A stretch of DNA of 9,353 nucleotides from NCBI GenBank assembly GCA_902795525.1, contig CADBLN010000049.1, positions 1-9,353 on the forward strand, read 5' to 3'. A program made the position numbers and the translations under genes. Below the pieces are notes generated by a model. It saw only the letters and a program-made list of their open reading frames with translations, searched no databases and was not told the origin of the DNA. The DNA is from an uncultured Erysipelotrichaceae bacterium. GTDB taxonomy: Bacteria; Bacillota_I; Bacilli_A; Erysipelotrichales; Erysipelotrichaceae. This document shows, in pieces, positions 7,535-9,353 of the stretch; within the stretch, counting starts at the first letter, position 1, and every line of letters begins with the position of its first letter.

Positions 7535-8221
7535 ATGGGAAGAAATAATAAGTATTCTTTTGAACAGAAAGTACAGGCATGTGAGGATTATCTATCTGGA
7601 AGAAAGTCTGCTGTGGAGATTGCCAGACAACTGAACATGGGGATAGGAGGAGAGTGTCATATCCGACAATGGTCGAAAAAATATAAGGCTTATGGTTCGT
7701 CTGTCTTTGAAGAAACTCATCACAACAGAACCTATTCCAAAGAGTTTAAGCAGAAAGTCGTAAAAGAATATCTTTCAGGAAGAGGATCTCTTAAAGATCT
7801 TGCGGTCAAATATGGTATCCCTTCTTACGAAACACCTAGACAATGGGTCTTATCGTATAATAACCATATAGAGTTAAAGGACTATGATCCTAAAAGTGAG
7901 GTCTATATGGCAAAAGGAAGAAAAACAACTTTTGATGAACGTCTTGAGATTGTGAAGTATTGTCTTAAACATCAAAGAAACATCAAGAATACCGCTTGTC
8001 TGTATAAGTGCAGCTATGCGCAAGTCAGATCGTGGCTCATCAAATATGAACTGGATGGTGAAGAAGCTCTTCAAGACAAAAGAGGTCGTAAAAAGAAGGA
8101 AGAAGAACTCAGCGACCTTGAAAAGGCACAAAGACAGATACGTATACTTGAAAAAGAAAAAGAAGAATTTAAAAGGAAGTATGAACTATTAAAAAAAGCA
8201 GAGACTCTAGAAAGGTGGTGA
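7535..8221 (+). CDS. IS3-family OrfA, DNA-binding transposase component with three HTH units
   Basis: OrfA (228 aa) supplies terminal-repeat recognition and, as the N-terminal part of the OrfAB fusion, targets the transposase to the ends. Three helix-turn-helix units are visible: about 7-56, 67-114 and 132-181. The first two share DYLSGR/EYLSGR at 18-23 and 78-83 and a later RQW (44-46, 102-104); the third has RSW at 165-167. A basic patch (DKRGRKKK, 181-188) leads into a charged coiled coil at about 192-225 that probably mediates multimerisation. Usual IS3-family OrfA proteins are near 100 aa with one HTH, so this is an expanded form. ATG follows GGGGG by 8 bases. The stop overlaps the orfB GTG codons. 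Expression is probably limited by the left-end hairpin. Confidence 0.92.
   Translation: MGRNNKYSFEQKVQACEDYLSGRKSAVEIARQLNMGIGGECHIRQWSKKYKAYGSSVFEETHHNRTYSKEFKQKVVKEYLSGRGSLKDLAVKYGIPSYETPRQWVLSYNNHIELKDYDPKSEVYMAKGRKTTFDERLEIVKYCLKHQRNIKNTACLYKCSYAQVRSWLIKYELDGEEALQDKRGRKKKEEELSDLEKAQRQIRILEKEKEEFKRKYELLKKAETLERW
8174..8198 (+). other. Programmed -1 ribosomal frameshift site joining orfA to orfB
   Basis: In the orfA frame the sequence reads TTA AAA AAA GCA, giving an A-AAA-AAA slippery heptamer at 8191-8197 followed by G. The orfB frame is -1 relative to orfA and is open from 8185, after TGA at 8182-8184, while orfA stops at 8221. Slippage therefore falls inside the only window that can join them. 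AGGAAG at 8174-8179 is a Shine-Dalgarno-like sequence 11 bases before the heptamer, a known stimulator position in dnaX and IS911. The predicted OrfAB transposase is OrfA 1-221 joined to 348 residues read from 8197, about 569 aa. No convincing downstream stimulatory stem was found by eye. Confidence 0.85.
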
Positions 8222-9243
8222 TTGACTCTTTACCAAAGGCAAAGAAAATCTACTTAATAAAACAGAATAAGATTATTGATTATGAACTGATCAAAACTCT
8301 TCACGAAGAAGGCTATGACATATCTTTCATGTGTAAGGAACTTGGTGTATCAAGAGCAGCCTACTATAAATGGACAAAAAGAAAGCCTTCTATAAGAGAG
8401 GCTGAAAATGAAAAGCTTTTAAGCATCATAGAGAAAGTATCCTCATCAAATAATTCCTTATATGGATCGCAAACCATGACTTACTATATACGCAATAGAT
8501 ATAATCTTACATACAACCACAAAAGAGTATACAGAATCATGTGTATTAATAATATCGTTTCAAACTACAGAAGGAAATCAACTAATAACTATAAGAAATC
8601 AACTCCGGAAGTAACGGCTGAAAATCTGCTTAAAAGAGACTTTAATGCGGACATACCAAATCAAAAATGGTGTACGGACATTACCGAGATAAAGATTCCG
8701 ACAACAAACGACAAGTTATATATATCACCTGTACTTGATCTCTATGACAGGTATCCTGTTTCCCTCGCTGTATCAGAAAGAAACGATACAGCGATTACAA
8801 GTCAAGCACTCAGGAAAGCACATGAGGCTTATCCAGAAGCGAAACCCATATATCATTCAGACCGTGGTTTTCAATACACAAGAGCAGTCTTTAAGAACGA
8901 ACTTGAAAGCTACGGGATAATCCAATCTATGTCCAGGATTTCCAAATGTATCGATAATGGCCCTTGCGAACAATTCCAAGGTCAATTCAAGGATATCTTA
9001 TTCACTTTATTCCCTGATGTCACAACAAAGCAAGAAATGATTACAGCAATCCATAAGACGCTTGATTATTACATCAATCACTATCCACAGAAAAGATTCA
9101 AGGGAAAGACTGCCGGCCAGGTTAGAAAGGAAGCCCTAAAGACAGAAAAACCTATAGCCTATCCAATCGCAGCTAACCCCAAAATCACTAGGTATTGGCA
9201 ATATATTGAAGAACTGAGGAATCGTTCTTTAAAACAAAAATAA
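8215..9243 (+). CDS. IS3-family OrfB, DDE transposase catalytic domain
   Basis: This is the catalytic half of the transposase, a retroviral-integrase-like (rve) DDE enzyme that cuts and joins DNA ends. Numbering from the GTG at 8215 gives 342 aa. An N-terminal HTH-like region (about 22-57, ELGVSRAAYYKW) is followed by the HTH_21-type segment with LYG (82-84). The catalytic core carries Asp155 (WCTDITEI), Asp216 (YHSDRGFQY) and Glu252 (DNGPCEQF). Exactly 35 residues separate the last two, and Lys259 sits at +7 from the Glu, as in the family. The C-terminus has the usual YxNHYPQKRFKGKTAGQ motif. The main product is probably the OrfAB frameshift fusion. Independent initiation at GTG 8215/8218, or at ATT 8221 as with the AUU start of IS911 orfB, is possible but unproven. 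No lesions are seen. Confidence 0.95.
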   Translation: MVIDSLPKAKKIYLIKQNKIIDYELIKTLHEEGYDISFMCKELGVSRAAYYKWTKRKPSIREAENEKLLSIIEKVSSSNNSLYGSQTMTYYIRNRYNLTYNHKRVYRIMCINNIVSNYRRKSTNNYKKSTPEVTAENLLKRDFNADIPNQKWCTDITEIKIPTTNDKLYISPVLDLYDRYPVSLAVSERNDTAITSQALRKAHEAYPEAKPIYHSDRGFQYTRAVFKNELESYGIIQSMSRISKCIDNGPCEQFQGQFKDILFTLFPDVTTKQEMITAIHKTLDYYINHYPQKRFKGKTAGQVRKEALKTEKPIAYPIAANPKITRYWQYIEELRNRSLKQK

Positions 9244-9256
9244 CATTACAAAAGAA

Positions 9257-9297
9257 AATCATCTGTAATACAGATCAAATCTGCAAAACAGATGATT
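9257..9297. terminator. Hairpin after orfB, better terminator on the minus strand
   Basis: AATCATCTGT (9257-9266) and ACAGATGATT (9288-9297) form a perfect 10-bp stem. The 21-base loop holds a second small stem, CAGAT (9271-9275) with ATCTG (9279-9283). On the plus strand the 3' side is only ATTCTATAC, a weak U-tract. On the minus strand the stem is followed by TTCTTTT (complement of 9250-9256), a reasonable terminator tail. It could end the transposase mRNA and, more convincingly, block antisense transcription entering from the right. The stem is seen directly; termination is inferred. Confidence 0.6.
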
Positions 9298-9319
9298 ATT
9301 CTATACACTGAGATTTAAT

Positions 9320-9353
9320 TATTTCCTCTGTCTACTTGACAGGGAAGGTATCA
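9320..9353 (-). repeat. Right terminal inverted repeat (IRR)
   Basis: The reverse complement matches the left end at 25 of 34 positions, beginning TGATA and sharing GTAGACA and GAAATA. The repeat ends at the last base of the window, so the flank and target duplication are not visible. It carries an outward-pointing TTGACA. Confidence 0.9.
9336..9341 (+). promoter_or_regulatory. Outward -35 element (TTGACA) in IRR
   Basis: A perfect consensus -35 hexamer lies 12 bases before the right tip and reads outwards. It is useless inside the element but would pair with the TGATATCAT -10 of the left end in a circle or tandem dimer. It could also form a hybrid promoter with a -10 in flanking DNA and drive the gene to the right of the insertion. 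That flank is not in the window. Confidence 0.65.

Larger units (their letters stand above)
7464..7535 (+). promoter_or_regulatory. Left-end hairpin sequestering the orfA ribosome binding site
   Basis: ATCCCCCT (7471-7478) pairs perfectly with AGGGGGAT (7521-7528). Inside this, GGTA (7481-7484) pairs with TACC (7515-7518) and CGAGA (7489-7493) with TCTCG (7505-7509), leaving an 11-base loop. Outside it, TGATA (7464-7468) can pair with TATTA (7531-7535) with one G-U. The GGGGG Shine-Dalgarno of orfA is wholly inside the main stem. Only RNA started upstream of 7471, such as rpoC read-through, carries both arms. The stem is followed by TTTATT, so it could also terminate transcription weakly. Pairing is seen directly; function is inferred from similar devices in IS10 and IS50. 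Confidence 0.7.
7464..9353 (+). mobile_element. IS3-family insertion sequence, about 1890 bp
   Basis: The element contains two overlapping transposase frames (orfA, and orfB in the -1 frame) and is bounded by imperfect inverted repeats. The repeats start TGATA and end TATCA, giving the TG...CA termini typical of IS3-family elements. The right repeat ends on the final base of the window, so the right target duplication cannot be checked; the left flank is ...GTTCACAT. Both reading frames, the frameshift site and the catalytic triad are intact, so it may be active. It lies 23 bases after rpoC in the same orientation and has probably separated the operon from its natural terminator or next gene. 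It is longer than most IS3-family members because orfA is about twice the usual size. I did not recognise a named element. Confidence 0.93.

Noticed and set aside
7874..8131. 85-codon open frame on the minus strand inside orfA
   Set aside because: Phe/Leu-rich translation is what an antisense Lys/Glu-rich coding region gives; no independent evidence.
8735..8920. 61-codon open frame on the plus strand inside orfB
   Set aside because: It overlaps the DDE core in another frame and shows no known family.
1..9353. A novel defence system or CRISPR array
   Set aside because: All sequence is accounted for by rpoB, rpoC and one IS; no repeat-spacer pattern or defence genes are present.

Overview
The window holds the end of the RNA polymerase β/β' operon of a low-GC, Gram-positive-type bacterium, followed by a complete-looking insertion sequence. 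I see an AT-rich genome, a strong AGGAGGT ribosome binding site, RpoB and RpoC of Firmicutes type, tryptophan encoded by TGG, and TGA used as a stop (end of orfA). This points to Bacillota with the standard bacterial code. Features of RpoB (Asn at the E. coli His526 position, an enlarged lobe region) make me lean towards the Erysipelotrichia/Acholeplasma side of the phylum. That lineage placement is inference, not demonstrated.

Layout: 1-3543 is rpoB, open at the left edge, with roughly the first 200 codons missing. After a 15-base gap containing a perfect Shine-Dalgarno sequence, rpoC runs 3559-7440 and is complete. Both subunits keep their catalytic residues: the β' NADFDGD Mg-binding loop, both zinc sites, the trigger loop, and the β lysines of the EGDK/GNK motif. 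They are longer than the B. subtilis subunits because of lineage-specific insertions.

Only 23 bases after the rpoC stop, an IS3-family element begins (7464) and reaches the last base of the window (9353; about 1890 bp). It has 34-bp imperfect terminal inverted repeats with TG...CA ends, an unusually long OrfA (228 aa, three helix-turn-helix units plus a coiled coil), an A7G -1 frameshift site, and an OrfB with an intact D-D(35)-E triad. A hairpin lies just downstream of orfB.

The most interesting part is the control region of the element. The right end carries an outward TTGACA and the left end an inward extended -10 (TGATATCAT). They would be correctly spaced only when the ends are joined in a transposon circle. 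The left end also encodes a long hairpin that would bury the orfA ribosome binding site in any transcript entering from rpoC. A transcript from the circle-junction promoter should start just past the blocking arm. The element therefore appears wired to stay silent inside a highly transcribed operon and to be expressed only as an excised circle. This is read from sequence and analogy with IS911/IS2 and IS10/IS50; it is not proven.

No tRNA, rRNA, CRISPR array or riboswitch was recognised.
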